A stretch of DNA of 64,000 nt from Acanthococcus lagerstroemiae (GCA_031841125.1 CM063108.1:26029399-26093398), one strand, 5' to 3'; positions 47,601 to 62,600 are shown, counted from the stretch's first letter. Notes: a model not told the origin generated them from the letters alone. A program made the numbers and translations.

Positions 47601-50600
47601 TTTCAAATGAAATTTACTCTGAACTCGATTATGTATAAAACTGGTCGATTATGTATAAAACTGGTCCTCCACATACCCTAGAAACATCGTTAAAAAAGGG
47701 TGGAAAATAACTCTACAATATTGTACTGTTAAGCGAAGATAGTGAGTTCTAAATATTATGGTTACAATAATGTCGGCCCTGTTTAGCTATGCAAATGTTC
47801 ATTACAGGTCAAGCTATGAGAGATGGACATTTTCATCATTTTTGAACCCAAAAATCAATGTTAGGTATAACTTCTGCCAAAACACTCAAGAAAAAGCCAC
47901 TGACCAACAGAAGTACCGAATGAACGGAAATGACCGCCGTTTATTCGCATTTATTCGTTCATGATGACGTCAAAAAAACGTACGCTTGAATGAACGGATC
48001 AACGCGAACGAACAGAGGGAATAAATACGCATTTGTGTGTATTCGTACAATATTAGTGTCACAAATAAACGCTTGAACGAGTGGATGTACGGATAAACGC
48101 GAACGAACGGAGGGAATAAATATGCATTTGTGTGTGTTAGTACAATATTAGTGTCACAAACGAATGCTTGAACGAGTGGATGAACAGATGAACGCGAACA
48201 AACGGAAAGAAGAAATATGCGTTTGTGTATGTTAGTGCAATATGTTAATGTCGCAAGTGTGAAGCCGTTCCCCCTCCCGCCATGCATTTAAACTGTCCGT
48301 TCGTTCCACGTGCAACGCAGAGGGAAATACACATACAGCTAAAGTTCACTTTTAAGACATATGTGAACGGACTGACGTTCGTTTCTTTGGCACCTCTGTT
48401 GACCAATTCAATAGGCATACATCTACCCCAGGGGAAAGTAGAGTGAATCTAAAAACAAACATATACTTCAGTGCTGAAATCAGTATCTGAGGAGATATAC
48501 AAGAGGCATTTTCTCGACGGGATGTTTTTCATCACTGATATTTCGCTCCTTTTGTCGAGAACATCTGCAGGAGGAACGCACTACTTTTTTCTTTTATATA
48601 GTTTTAATTGTGAAGAATCAATGTTTTCCACATAGTGGTAAGCGAGAGATCGTAAATCAAGAGAATTAATGTTTTTTTGTTCCTGAAATAGCACTTACGA
48701 GTATCTCCTCAAATTTGAGTTCACGGGCAGTCTTCTTGTTAATCACAGTATCATCCAGTCATACCAAATTTAAAAACAAATGTTAATACTTAGCTGGTTC
48801 TTTCAGATTCTACTATTGATTAGAAAAGTGAATTAAATTTGTGAAATCTTCCTATAGTTTGCTGTGTCGAAAAGCTTAAAATCTGTCGATCCTGGAAACA
48901 TTTATTTTATGATGATTTACGACATATTTTAAGTTGGCGAATCTAAAATTCTTAAAATATATCCCCAACCTCAACGCATTTGAATAAAAAAAATCGCCTG
49001 ATGTACTTCTTGCCGCAAAATATATTTGATATTCAGGAATTGTAAGCCAGTCTGTGGACTTTTTAATAAAAAAATCTTAGTTCGTACACAGTAATGTTCA
49101 ATTATAGTACCTAACCCATTTGTTGAATTTGTACGCTGAGTGTTAGAGATGTATTTTGTAATTTACATATTTGGTTTTTTAGTAACCAAAAGTCTCATAG
49201 CTACTTGTGCGATTAGAAAGGACGCAGATTACCCACTGATTGATTTCTTTATATCAGTATCTACCGACCAATGGAAAATTTTTCCCTCCGACCCTTTCCC
49301 ACCCCTTGCATACATATGTACAAGTTTGTTCTTGTATTGTATTGATCGAATTATTCAATTTTGAGCCTACGTTCTCTAACCATAAACGCCTTAGTTTTGA
49401 ATTTTGAAAAATTTACTGTTAGAATCTCGTTTAGCGGACTATGGAAACCTATAAATCTATATCTATATTGAATTTCACCCCATTTTCGTCCCTCTATTCC
49501 TTCTGTGTAACCACCGTTTTAGATTTAAGGTCAAACCTCTCCCCTCGGTACTGATGCGATGCCCGAAAGGGTAGTTTCTGGTGCCGGGGGTGCGGTGTCT
49601 CAGGGGCCACGTTGGCATGCGTGTATCGCCATACGTCCCATCATACCAAACCAGTATCAAAAATAAATTCAGTGACCTCTATAACCTGAAACATGACATC
49701 TATATTGTCGTTGTTGAATTTTCAATCCTCATCCCTGCTCTCACCCTAAGGTGCCACTATCGGATAAATTAATGTCGAAATTGGATAGAAGACTATGGAA
49801 ACCCTATGAACCGATATCCAAATTGTGTTTCACTTCAGTTTCGTCGTCGCTCTTTTCTGTAGAGCCATAATTTTGGATCTAGGGTCAAACCGATACCGGA
49901 AATGAATGCAATGATTTTGATTCACTCCGGGACGATACCTCGATGAAAATATGGGAAAGCTTCGTCCTCTCAACGCTGAAATACGAATGTGAAACATGGG
50001 CAGCTATTGAAGTCGGTGCAAACAGGTTTCGAACTACTCCGAAGGGCCATTGAGAGGAGCATATTTGAAGTCAAGAAGAAGAGAAAATTAGGAATATAAA
50101 AATTGGGAAGTTAGATTCGTGGTTAACAGATATTGAATATACCATCAGAAAATGGAAAGAGAAATATGCGGAACACCTAGTGAGACAAGAGGGGATATGG
50201 ACAAGGAAAATTATGGCATGGACACCCAGGGAGGGTAAATAATGTCCTAGAGGTAGACCAAGCACCAGATGGAGGGATGCGGTAGTAAAATAATGGGAAT
50301 AGGCCTGGGAAAGAGAGGTCAAGGACAGGAAAAATTGGAGAAGACGCGTAGAGGCCTATGCCCCGAAATGGGTGATCGAGGGAGAACCAAATAGTCACAT
50401 AAAGGATGATGACTATAGATCGGAACTCTGTTATGTACATATGTTTCCTTTTACTTATGTAACTTTTTGGAGGCTGTAAGTAAATAAGTAATTCTGAAAA
50501 GAGATTCAAAATATCGTTGAAAATTAATGTTTCATGAACTATTAATACTACCTACCGTTAATTAATTTCTAAATTTGGAATAGATATAGCGGGAAATTTT

Positions 50601-53600
50601 GCAATTGTTGTAGATCTATGAAAATAATTGCAACAGGTCGCCCTGTTCATTTTGTGCTCCCATTTTAGATGGGTGATTTTGTCCCAGTCCCCTGATGAGA
50701 AAACGAATTTCCAAGGCACATTGATCTGTTTGAAAAAATGAAACTCTCCCATATAGGATATGTGTAATAATTTCAGCCCCGTAGCCATGGGGGAAAGCTG
50801 GGGCTGAGCCCCCTCTAAAAGTATCATGAGCCCCCACCATTAAGAAATATCACCATTATGCTGAACGAGAAAGAAAGAAGGGATGAAGAGAATCAATATC
50901 ACAGAAACATTTTGAAATTTAGAACGAAAACTTGGTTAACTAATTTGGGACTCTTGGATTGGGAATGGGATTTCGAAAAAACGTGTTTTATAGGCAAAAA
51001 ACTGCTCATTTTTGCATATTTTAAATTAAATTTTAGGTGCCTGGGGGTAATTCATCCCCTTCGCTTTTCCTCTCCTTGGCTACATCACCGCCTCGTAGAA
51101 ATCTTCACATAATATACTATGTGTATCCTCAAGCCCCCCCCCCCCGGCAAACAGTCAGCACCCCTATTGCAGATGACTGGCTACGAGCCTGAATAATTTG
51201 ATTAGGAATTAAGGAGTCAATCTCGAGAAGGTCGTGGAACTATTCCTTGCCAGAAGTGATGTCCAGTTTACCTCTTCTTCCTTCCTTTCTTTTATTTGTG
51301 AGTTTACTGGGCCGATATACTCGTAATTATGGCTGCGGTTACATGATAACGACCAGCTGGTGTACATCGGAGATTTGACAATTCCACAATTTCATCGTTC
51401 TGATATCAAACCAGGGACCAAATAACGGAGGCCATTTTGTGTTTTAGAAAGGAATTGAATTTTCTCTGTTCGTCCTCAAGCTTCCACGAGAAAATCAATT
51501 TCAGTTCGTATCGAAATTGTTTAGTTATTTTCAACTATGCAGTGCTTATGAGAACTATAGCGTTTGCTGTTCGTTTCAAAGAAGTAGTTTTCGACTCTCA
51601 ACCAATTCAGATCGCTCCGGTTGCATTTCGTGTCAAATGATAACCAGACAAAAGCAATATCAGATCAGCGTGCTGTCCAAAGTTCTTGAATTTCTTATAA
51701 TCTTCGGCTATCGTTAAGAAACTCAGATGTTATAATTGAATTGCGGTTTCGATCGAGAGTATAGGTACGCGCTCGTCTGCGCCGTGCTGGTATCAAATTC
51801 TCGTATAGACTCCGACGTGCCCATGTATCTTGTCAGTTCCAAAAAGAAAGCTCGAATTGAATTCCTCGACTCCTCCTCGACGCATACAAATCCCGGCAAA
51901 GCCGACAGAACGACTATACGAGTTTCTCGAATTCGTGCCTCGAAAAACGAACTGTAGTTGGATATAAATTACAAACGCTTCGCCCTGGAAACCTTCTACA
52001 CGTCAGTTCTGCGAAATCGTTTTCACCGGAATCGGCGTGTATTATGAATGAGTGTAGAGGCCTATCCTATATATCGCTTCGCTCATCAGTTTTTAGAGGG
52101 CGCGTGTTAAAATATTAGAAATAATTCAGCGGACCCGAAAAACGCGAAGGCGAAGTTAAATAAATAAGCTCTCTCTCTTACGAGCGCGTATCACAATAAT
52201 GCTCGAGTGGTCTTAAATACGAAACTTTCTGACTTGATGAAGAATTTTCGAACGAATGTTTTAATTATGTATTCATTCGACGGACGAGTGGCAGCCTGTG
52301 AGCTTTTCGTCTGGGTCGCCAGCGTACATATCTACTATATTCGTATAATTAGTGTACATGTGACTCGCTTTTCACTGTAATTAATACTCGTTTTTGTTCT
52401 CCCAGAGGGCTTCACGCTCGCGATCAAGCAGCGCGGATGCGCTTCCAGTCCGTGCCGCAATCGCGCCGAATGCAGGGACACGTCAAATGGCGAGCACGAG
52501 TGCGTGTGCCCGCCCGGCTACACTGGAAGCATGTGCGAAACTCGGATAGAAACAAAACCAGGTATGTTGTACAACTTCACGACAGCTCCATCGGATCAGC
52601 TCCCTGTATATATAAAAGTATACAAGGTGTCTCGCTGTGAATGAATTTGAGCAGCTTTTAAGCGCTTCAGAAGCCAGTCGTTGCCTTTTGTATTAAGCGC
52701 ATAACAAGTCGTAAAGGAAGAGCTGAGTAGCTCTGATTGGCTCTTTAAAATTTTTTATTATTTTTTGAAAATCACTTATCAGTGATTTAGATTTTCCATT
52801 GCTCAATGCATTGGCCGTCTCGAAATTTTTAATTTTGAGTTTTAATCAAATAATGAATAAAATTATATACCGTCTTCAAGATTGAGCTGATAGGTTAACT
52901 GAAATTCAGTTCGGAAATATTGTAGAACAGTAGAACTTCACTGAAAATAATATGATTTTTGTAAAGGCCGGTACAGACTAACGCGTATCAGCTGCAATGC
53001 AACACGTAATGTAACATGTAACGAACAAAATTCGGGCGAATGCGCTCATACGTATGGACTGTACCTTACTTATGGGTCATCACTCGTAGTAAGGAGAAAA
53101 AAAATTATATGAATTCTGCAGTTTGTTTCATATTGAATCGACTATAATGTCGAGTAAAATTGCCAAGTTACCCATTTGTTACCCTCGGGTTACCCTCAGA
53201 TTACCCTTGTTCCCCTTTAGCTACCCGGGTAACTGGTAAGATTTTGCGCATCGGGTAGGTATTTTTCAATTAAAATAAAGTTGTATTTCAGCTTGAGTAA
53301 GTACTGCAAAGTTGTTTTTCTCAAAATCATCATTACTGACAGGAGCCCTTTTGACAGATAACTCCTCATTTAGGAGTGTTTGTTATTATAGTCATCTTGC
53401 CGTCGTGAAAAAACTGAGGGGCAACGTGACTACTTTTTTTTTGAAATCATCATACATTATTCTCAACGTATTGGTGTAGAAACCAACTAGCGTCCAAGTC
53501 CAAAGTTAGCTGGTAGCTTTACGTAGTTTTTAACCATAATAACTTTTAATTTCGATCTGCTGGCGTAAAGAAGAGAAGCTATGGGTGCTCAGTTCTTAAG

Positions 53601-56600
53601 TGCGTCTCACCTTGTCCCCCTTCACTCTGCAGGCTACGAACCATTGAATTGAGAGGGATCGTTCTCAACTTTATCCCCAAATCGGCCGATGCATGGATGT
53701 GTATCGATTGATGTTTCTCAATATCTCTTATTTTACTGCGCGATGGAAACATCTTTGAATGGTACGAAATTACTTGAAAATATTTTATAATTCACAGATA
53801 TAGACATTCCTGCGTTCAGTGGTCAATCCTACATCGAGCTGAAACCGCTAAAAGCATATCACAAATTCAGCGTTGAAATCGAATTCAAAACGTACACAGA
53901 TAATGGGATACTACTGTACAGTCAACAACGATCTGACGGTGCCGGGGACTTCATTTCGCTGGCTATAGTGAACGGGTGAGTGGAATTCCGACAAATACAA
54001 ATCCTTTGATTTAAGTGTAAGGTGGAATTTTGTGCAAGGAAAAGTCAGATAGAACCAGACGACTTGTTTGCTGGGTTTATGTACCTATATACATAGTAAT
54101 CAAGTGGATAACGCTGTTTTCAGTTTCGTCGAATTCCGTTACAATCTGGGCAACGGACCCGCTATTTTGACGTCCTTAGAGCGATTGTCAACAAATGGTT
54201 ACCACAAAATCGTTGCTAAGCGATACCAACGCGACGGCATCTTACAAGTTGATGGCGCTGAATCGGTAGCAGGACAATCCGAAGGGACCTTAAAAGCATT
54301 AGACTTGAACGATAACGCTTTCATCGGATATGTGCCCATCAGTACCAACAAGTAAGCGCTACGAATATACGTTGACAATAATGGTTGTTGACTGTATGAA
54401 AAATACCATCAGTGGGGGTGATGATGACCAGGTGAGGCGAAGATGCTCACTTGTGACTGCAAGTCTTCAAACGAGTGCTGCGTTCTTGCGCAAAATGATA
54501 GCGACTTGAATCACAGACAGTTTGGTACGGGAAGAGGAGACCTATGATATCTAGACGCTGTTAAGCGTAAAGGAAGCAACCAACATTTGTAAACAGAATG
54601 AGTTATTAGTATCGTTGGAAAGAGCGTAAAAAGTAGAATTTTTCAAAATTGGCCCCTGATTTAGAAATATGTACTCACGTTGAAAAAAGCTGATCAGTAA
54701 ACGCTATGTCATATAGTTTCTACATGGCTCTTGAACTTCGAATCACGTGTTCTCAAAAAACGGATTTTGCTGGTTGGTTCCTTTACGCTTAACAGCGTCT
54801 ATCTACCCATGTTCTGTTTTTTAAATATTTTTGTAATTCGGTTGTCAGTTAGATTCGAAAGTTAAAATGTTGAACGAAGTGATGTTATGAGTCTATGATT
54901 AGAATTCTGAAATTTTGAATATTACAAGAATGCTCTTTAAACTTTAAATAAATAGAGAAACTGGGGTCATATCGGACACCGGTGGTAATATCGGCCATCC
55001 GTGACTTGTTTACTAATAACAATACTATAGCGTTCCTACAACAAGTTATGAGTAGCTGATATTACCACCGGTGTCTGATATAAGGATATATATAACCCCA
55101 GTGATAACGATACTAGTGCTCTTACAACAAGGCATGAGCGTCCTATATGACCACCAATGTTCGATATTACCCCAGTTGACGGCACCTGCCTAAGTAAGAC
55201 GGAATACCATTTCTGATTTAGAATTTTGTGCTCGATAAGATCCCATTGAATTGAATTTTATGACAGGGACGTACCGAAGAGTTTTTTTGTGAAAGTCCCT
55301 ACTGACTCAACTCAGAATGCATAAGTATCAAAGCCCAAAAAAAAACCTTTGGATCTGTTGCGTTTTTCCGACTAATCAACTCAAAATTTCCAAGTATCAA
55401 TGTAAAAGAAGAAAAACTTTTTTGGACTTTGCTGGGTTTTCCCAACTTTCTCTTTCTCAACTCAATGCCTAAGAATTAAAGCAAAAAAAAAAAACAAAAA
55501 AAAAAACTTCCAACTTATTGTATTTTCTCAACTCGCATGACTGAAATGGTACATTTTCCCAACTGCTGAGTGAAAAATTCTTAAGAGGAGAGAGGGGGAC
55601 CCCCCCCCCTATCGGTACGTCCCTTTTTATGACTCGATTCATTGGCCGGATAACCACGAAAGATTGAAATTGAATAAATCATGGGGTGAATGCGAATCTC
55701 CATTAATTGATTTACTATTTGATTTTAATCGAACTTTCTATGTGTTTTATTATGTGAATTTTCTCAATTTTTTATATTGAACGCAATTTCACGTTTCCCG
55801 GTATTTGAATCATCTTTAATAAAACCACGCATTGTTTGGAATGGGTTTTTTCGTAAATTATTGGAGGATACTGTGTCACGCGCAACATTAAAAGAAGAAA
55901 ACTGCTTTTCAAAAGAGAGGGGTTGGTGGTTCATTGCGAATAGACATAGACATTATGTGATGATAGTACACCCTATAATTCCACTTCTGACTTCAAAACA
56001 CCCTATTTAAGTACTACTTTGACACTGATTATTTTCACCCCTTAAGCGGGGTTAAGCCGCCTACAGCTTAATTCAATTTTCAAAGAAAATACGTGGCTGA
56101 TAACATTGCAGTTTCATATGTCATCATATGGCCAAGGGTTGCCTTCATTTATATCCAGAAACTTAGCTACCGAAAATAACATTATCTTTGTGAAATGTTG
56201 AAAAAACGTGTACTTATTTGTGTGCTGCTTCACCCCCGTTGGCTGTACTCGTGTATAGTTTACTCGTGTTTAGTGTAATTTTTACTGTTGGCCATGTTAT
56301 GCTACTGTGTGTGTTAGACTGTTTTATTTCGAAGCTCGTTAACCTTCGAGTACTATTTTTAGGATTTTCGAGAACATTGGCACCAGCACAGGATTCGTTG
56401 GATGCATTCGCAAGCTGAAAATAGGTCGCCATACCGTCAAGCTGAAAGAAAAACACGATACAACTGTCGAGAAAGTGAACGATGTAAAAGAGTGTTCCGA
56501 TTTTGTGAATTGCGAAAATGGCACCAACTCGTGCACCTGTTTAGGTTAGAAACGTATATCTAATTGTGCGATTCATAACGAACTCGGAGTCATTCTTTGA

Positions 56601-59600
56601 AATTCTATAGATCTCATTATTTTGGTTGTGGATTAGTGTGAATTGATGCGTGACTTCTTCAGCTGATCTCATCTCTGTTGAATTTCTGATTTAATAATTG
56701 GATATCGGAGATTTGGAGATCATTAGACCGTTTGTTAGACAGTTGGGTCAGAGTTGTTGGAGTTATGAGCAAAATTAATCGAAGAAAAAAGTTGGATACA
56801 TAATACATTTATTCCAAGGTTCCTCACGTGCTTGAAAACTGGTGTTCAATAGGTATAGCTAGAAACTATTTTGAACGTCGCGTACTTTTTTGGGCATTAT
56901 TATTTATTTACTACCAGCATCAGGGATCCGATTCAACTCTACCTTATGAAATATCTGGCAAGTTATTCGGACTCAATAAAGAACTTTAAATTGACTCCTT
57001 ACTTTGGAAATTAATTATGGAAATTATAGCAGGATGCAGTAGATCCCCAATATCTGATCCTCTGTCAACTTTCGTCTCGTGGCTGGGAAAACAGATCCTT
57101 TCTTCATCTCCAGCTCCAGATGTACTTGCGCTTCGTAACCCTTAACGGAACTTTCATTTCTTTATTGAAATACTTTAATCATGTTTTCGCTCTGATCATC
57201 TTAGTTGTGGAATTATATACTAACCCGGCTGTATAATCCCTAACCCAGCTGCATAATCACTATAACCCTTCGACCAAATTTTCAGGAGGCGTTTGTGAAG
57301 CAGAAAACAATCCATGTGCATCGAATCCTTGCCAGCATGGGTCCCTATGTGAACCATTATTGCAAGGCAGTTATACTTGCAATTGTCTACCAGGACGTAA
57401 AGGGAATTCGTGCGAGATATGTAAGTACAGCCAATGGTAATTATTAATTGTAAATGATACTTCCTGTACGTTTTGTGTGATAATCATGTAATATGGTTCA
57501 ATTCTCTCAAGAATTCCGTCTTTGAAGAGAAACCTGCTGAGGAAGAAATTACAGATTACTGATTACAGTGAGTCGCTTTGTGACCAAGTGAGAAAGGGGC
57601 CCGCTTCGCAATCCTTGCGTCTCGGATTCGAGTCTTACAAACGCTGGAAAGCTAGTGATATTCGAATGTCCCCTCTAACTTACTAGCGAACACAACGATA
57701 ACAGTATCAGTTGAGTTGCAAACAGAGCGTTCTGTAACCTCCGCCAGTTCACATGAACAAGGCATTACAGGGTTACCACCAGATCAGAAAGACTGATACT
57801 CTGTGTGTGTGTGTGCACGTCGTAGACAGCTTGCTCAAATTCGTGAAACACGCAGCTAATAAGCGAACTGCAGCTGCACACTCTTCAGCACAGAGAAGGA
57901 AAACTCTAACACTGTGGGGAAAGTAACTACGTTCGTCAGAAATCGCGACGGCCAACGTCTGGTATCGGATATGATGCCTGAAGGAAAAGATTACAGCGAC
58001 TGAACTCTAAATGGTCCTCAGGTCGATTTAAATTACACATGGCCAAGATGGCTTCTAGATATCTCATCAGATTTTGCTAGTATGTCGATTATCTAGTCCT
58101 TCCTGTTTGATATATGTAAAATGAGCCTATTTTAAAAAGTTCTGGTTTATTTTAAAGAATTGCGAAGTGGTGACATAGTTAGGACAAAACTGATTGCAGC
58201 ATCAGAATAAAGCTTGAAAAGTAGGATAATGTTTTTGTTTTTTTTTTTGGTGGGGCGGTATAACTATGGAAAGTCGTTTTCAAAGTTAAGCAGTATTGGC
58301 GTAACTTTGAAACTTGAAACCCCACTTTTTTCTTGAAGTACAGTCCAAAAATGGACTAAATAACAATTTTCAGACATTTTCATCCAAAAAAGATCCGAGA
58401 TATACCCGAAAAAAGATCATAAAGACGCTGAAGAAAACAAAAAGATTAAATATTCTGATGAGAAAAATTGATGAGTACAAGAAAAGACTCCATAACAAAA
58501 AAAAAATGAAAAATCAGTTCGAATAATTAATCAGCACAGATGATGTTAATCGATTCTATTGATGTATTTTCTTCATCATACTGGTTCTGCACCGGGGAGG
58601 GGGAAGAGGGTCATGTGTTTCCTCGTAATTTTATCATTCGAAGTAGGTAGGTAGGTACTAAAAAGAATTTTATACTGTTTTAATGCTTTCAACAGACTCA
58701 TACGTCCTTCGACGATTTCCACTAACGTTTCTTCCGACAAACCATCCGAAAATTTTTATTATTTCTCTTCCAACCTTTCTTTTGTACGTTCGAGGTATCC
58801 TGTGAAGAAAAAACACAATAATTCCAAATAACCTGTAAACATATAAGCGGTTTCAAAACTACCCCAAGTAACAAAATGAATTTTACAGCCAAAACGGCGC
58901 CCCATATGGTACATAACTAAGTTTGGTTAAATTCCAACCCAAGGAATGTCAAAATTTGTCTTGTCATTTTACTTACGTCGCACAAAGTATCACATAACTC
59001 GCGTACGTTTTTTTGAAAAAATTTGAACAATAAATTCAACGCATCCGAAAGGCACTTATTGCACGCAAACTGCTGCGATTAATCCAAATCCTATGACTCC
59101 TAACCGTCTTCTGCCGATACCCGGTGCTAGAGTTGTGAAAAAATTATACATCGTTAGCTGCCAGAGCGCGCTGTATAACGAAAAGTTGAAGTTTCAAAGT
59201 TATCCATAAGTTTTCAGGCTGATACTCCAGAACACGGAAAATTTAATCTTGTGCTTCGGGATGGGCATCACCTTCGAAGCAGTTCCCTTCTGCATCTATA
59301 CATCGGTCCTAGCGTTTTTTCCACTGTTGGAAGATTGTCTGGAAGTCATTTTTTGTAAATGCGTCAAGTACAACCTGCGATTCGGTTTGAATTTCTTCGA
59401 TCGTCTCAAAGCGTCGTCCTTTCAACCGAATATTTAGTTTGGGGAGGAGTCCCATGTCGCAGGGAGCCAAATCAGGCGAGTAGGGTGGGTCCAGTGATAA
59501 TAGCAGAGACGAAACTTAACTTTCAGTGCGACAAATATTTTTTGAAAACTAAAATCTCGCCGACAAAATTATTTGAAAATTTGCCGATTTTTCAATCAAA

Positions 59601-62600
59601 ATATTTTTTAATAGAAAAAAAAAAAAGCAAACAAACAAACGTTTTTAGAATCTTAGAAAATGAAAAATTCCTGACTGCCAAATAATTGGTGGGGAGAGAG
59701 TGACCCCCCCCCCATAGTTTTGTCCCTGCAGATGCAGATTGGAACCTTGGGGAACGATAGTCATCGAATTTTTCGCCAAAAAATCTCGCGTAAACGAAGT
59801 GTGACATGGCGCATTGTCGTGATGGAGCACTCAAGTATTCTCTCGCCAAAGTTCAGGTATTTTGCGTCTGACATTCTCACGGAGCCGCCCCAAAACATCG
59901 CAGTGATAGGTAGAATTAACAGTTTGGCCTTGCGGAACAAATTCTTCATGCACACTGCCTCTCATGTCGAAAAAAAAACAATGAGCATGCTCTTGACATT
60001 GCATGTCACTTGCTGGCATTTTTTCGGCCTTAACGAATGTGGACTCTTATTCCACTGACTGGATTGCTGTTTCGTTTCTGAATCATATCCATAGATCCAT
60101 GTTTCATCACCAGTTATCACTCTTCAAATTAAAACAAAATTTAATGCACGCACGTTGTTCCAATTTCGAAAATCGCAGAACTCTATCAACCTTACGTCAT
60201 ACAAACACGCATAGAGCGGCTTGTAATGAACCGATCAAGTTGAAACTTGTCAGGTACACTCCCTACACTCCCAAAACATCTACGCAGTCCCACCTATTGG
60301 CACGTTTTGGTACTACTTTATGTTTTCATTGTAAAGCATCAGTCCGGGAACTTTTTGATAGCACATCGTACCTTGCGATTTCAAAGTTACCCCATTTTAC
60401 GGTATTTAATATTTTTTTAATGATTTTTGCAGTTGAGCCAAGCGCCGATGATTTGTACATGCCTCAGTTCAACGGCGTCAATTCGTATATCAGGTTCCCG
60501 TGTCTAGAGAACGTCAGACGGGGATTTTCGATCGAGATTTGGTTCTTGGCCACCGCTATGAACGGTGTGCTGCTGTATAACGGACAACTACATAATCGAA
60601 GAGGGGATTTCATCTCAGTGAATTTGGTTAACGGTTATGTTCAATTTCGATACGACCTGGGTAGTGGAATCGCAAATATAACGTGAGTTGATCAATACAT
60701 TTATAATTTGCCTACCAATATTGTTCTAGGGTTGAGCTAGTCATCTCGCCTACGGCAGCATCGAAAAACCATACAGAAACACTAATCAGTTGAACTACGG
60801 CTCTAGATCTCTTTGCGTTTACTTTCTTGACCAAAAATAATCCTTGGTGTTGTGGGACGTATGGCGATGCACGCATGCCAAAGTGGCCCCTGAGACACCG
60901 CACCCCCGGCACCGGAAACTACCCTTTCGGGCATCGCATCAGTACCGAGGGGAACGCTTTGGGGCCGGGCCCGAGCCCCCATTTCTCCTGGCCGGAACGG
61001 TGCGCGCGTCCTGCCAGGGCCACCACAGGGTTCCCTACTGACCGAGGTCCGCGCTCCCAGAGCACTCGCCTGGAAATTTCAGGTCCCCCGCAGCCGGACG
61101 CGCTGCCTCTTCCTCTTCACTCACTCATCGTGTGAGACTCTTCCGATTGAAGCTCCAGCCCTTGCACTGCGAGCGAGCTCTGCTCCTGCCCTGGTGCTAC
61201 GGGCGAGCTCTGCTCCAGCCCTGGTGCTACGGGCGAGCTTCGCTGGATGGTATCCGCCACCGCAGTAGCAGCAGCAACATCCGCTTCTCCTCCTTGCGTC
61301 CTTTGTCTCGACCACTCAGCCTCCATCTTTCGTCGCATGATGGCCGAAACGAACCCCGACACCCGGTTCCAACCGCTTCGGCTCCTCAACAGCTCCGGGA
61401 CCAAGGTGTCCGGCGCAAGACGGTCGATCACGCCGTCTCCGGGATCGATCGTGACCGCCCCGCGCCTCACCTCCTCCCAGGCGTCGCACTCGAACAGCGT
61501 ATGCCACGGCATGTCCTCCTCTCCGCTTGCACAATGGGTGCACTCTGCGCTTGCTGCCAACCCCATCTGATGCAGGTATGACCCGAAGCAGCCGTGTCCG
61601 CTCAAGACCTGGGTCAGGTGGAAGTTCAGGCTTCCGTGCTTCCTACCTAACCACAGGTCGAGCTCGCCGATCAGCTCCCGAGAAATAATAATTATAATGC
61701 TAATAATAATAATTTTATTATTATAATAATAAAAATAGCAACATTTCATTCGCGTTCAGAGATGCAAAGGGAAGTATTCTACTTTTTGGTATATCCATTG
61801 TAAATTTGATATCGTACTCGTAGCGCATTCTGTCGCAGTAACCGATATGTTAGAAGTTGCGAACATTTTACAGCAGCGTCCTCATTTATTCTTTGTGGGT
61901 AGTTCACTCTTCAAAGGCACTGTCCGTGATTGTGCGCCCAATGGTTAGAGGGCAGCACTCAAAACACTTTTCCTCGTGTATAAAATTTGCGATGGAGTCG
62001 ATAAAATTATTTCATTTTAACGGCTAATATCTGATACGTACGCGTTTATAAAAATTGTTCGTATGTTATTACACAGAACGGAAGATCGAGTTCACTTGGG
62101 CCTATGGCAGTCGGTGAAAATTCACAGATTTGATCGAGTGGGATCCATTCAGCTGAACAACGGTAGTATAGTCAAGGGTATGTCCGGACCAGCGTTAAAC
62201 GAACTCAACCTCGAATTACCACTTTATATTGGAGGTGTGCCGTAAGTATACAAATCGTGTCTATCCTTCTGACATTGGCAAGCTATCACCATGTGTTCAT
62301 TGTCCAGCACGTCTGCCTGTTTGGAGGGAGATGAAAGAGGATAATGAATTTTATGATTTTCAATGGATGGACGGGGCAAACTAAGTTGTCGGAGGAGCTT
62401 CCACTTGGACGGTGGATCAGGCGTGGAAGTCTAAAAATAATCTATAACGCCTGAAGCAGCTTTCATGTTATGTCAGTGTCACTATTCTCGTTGACGGAAG
62501 CTGAAATGTGAATCTCTTCTTTTAACGTGTTTTCAGAACATTGGCCGAAGTGAGTCGCGAGTCCGGAATCACCGACAAGTTCAACGGAGCGATGCAGCGT

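Noticed and set aside
47970..48287. 105-codon minus-strand frame rich in repeated [21 protein letters not shown] units
   Set aside because: Produced by a three-copy tandem repeat; no gene support.
52970..53070. Small MITE with GGCCGGTACAGAC ends
   Set aside because: The inverted match is about 10 bp and no duplication is visible; too little to call.
58314..58526. Lys-rich 70-codon frame
   Set aside because: AT-rich low-complexity intron sequence, no family resemblance and no splice context.
61132..61581. 149-codon + strand frame
   Set aside because: Antisense of the R1-like C-terminal protein part at 60846-61682.
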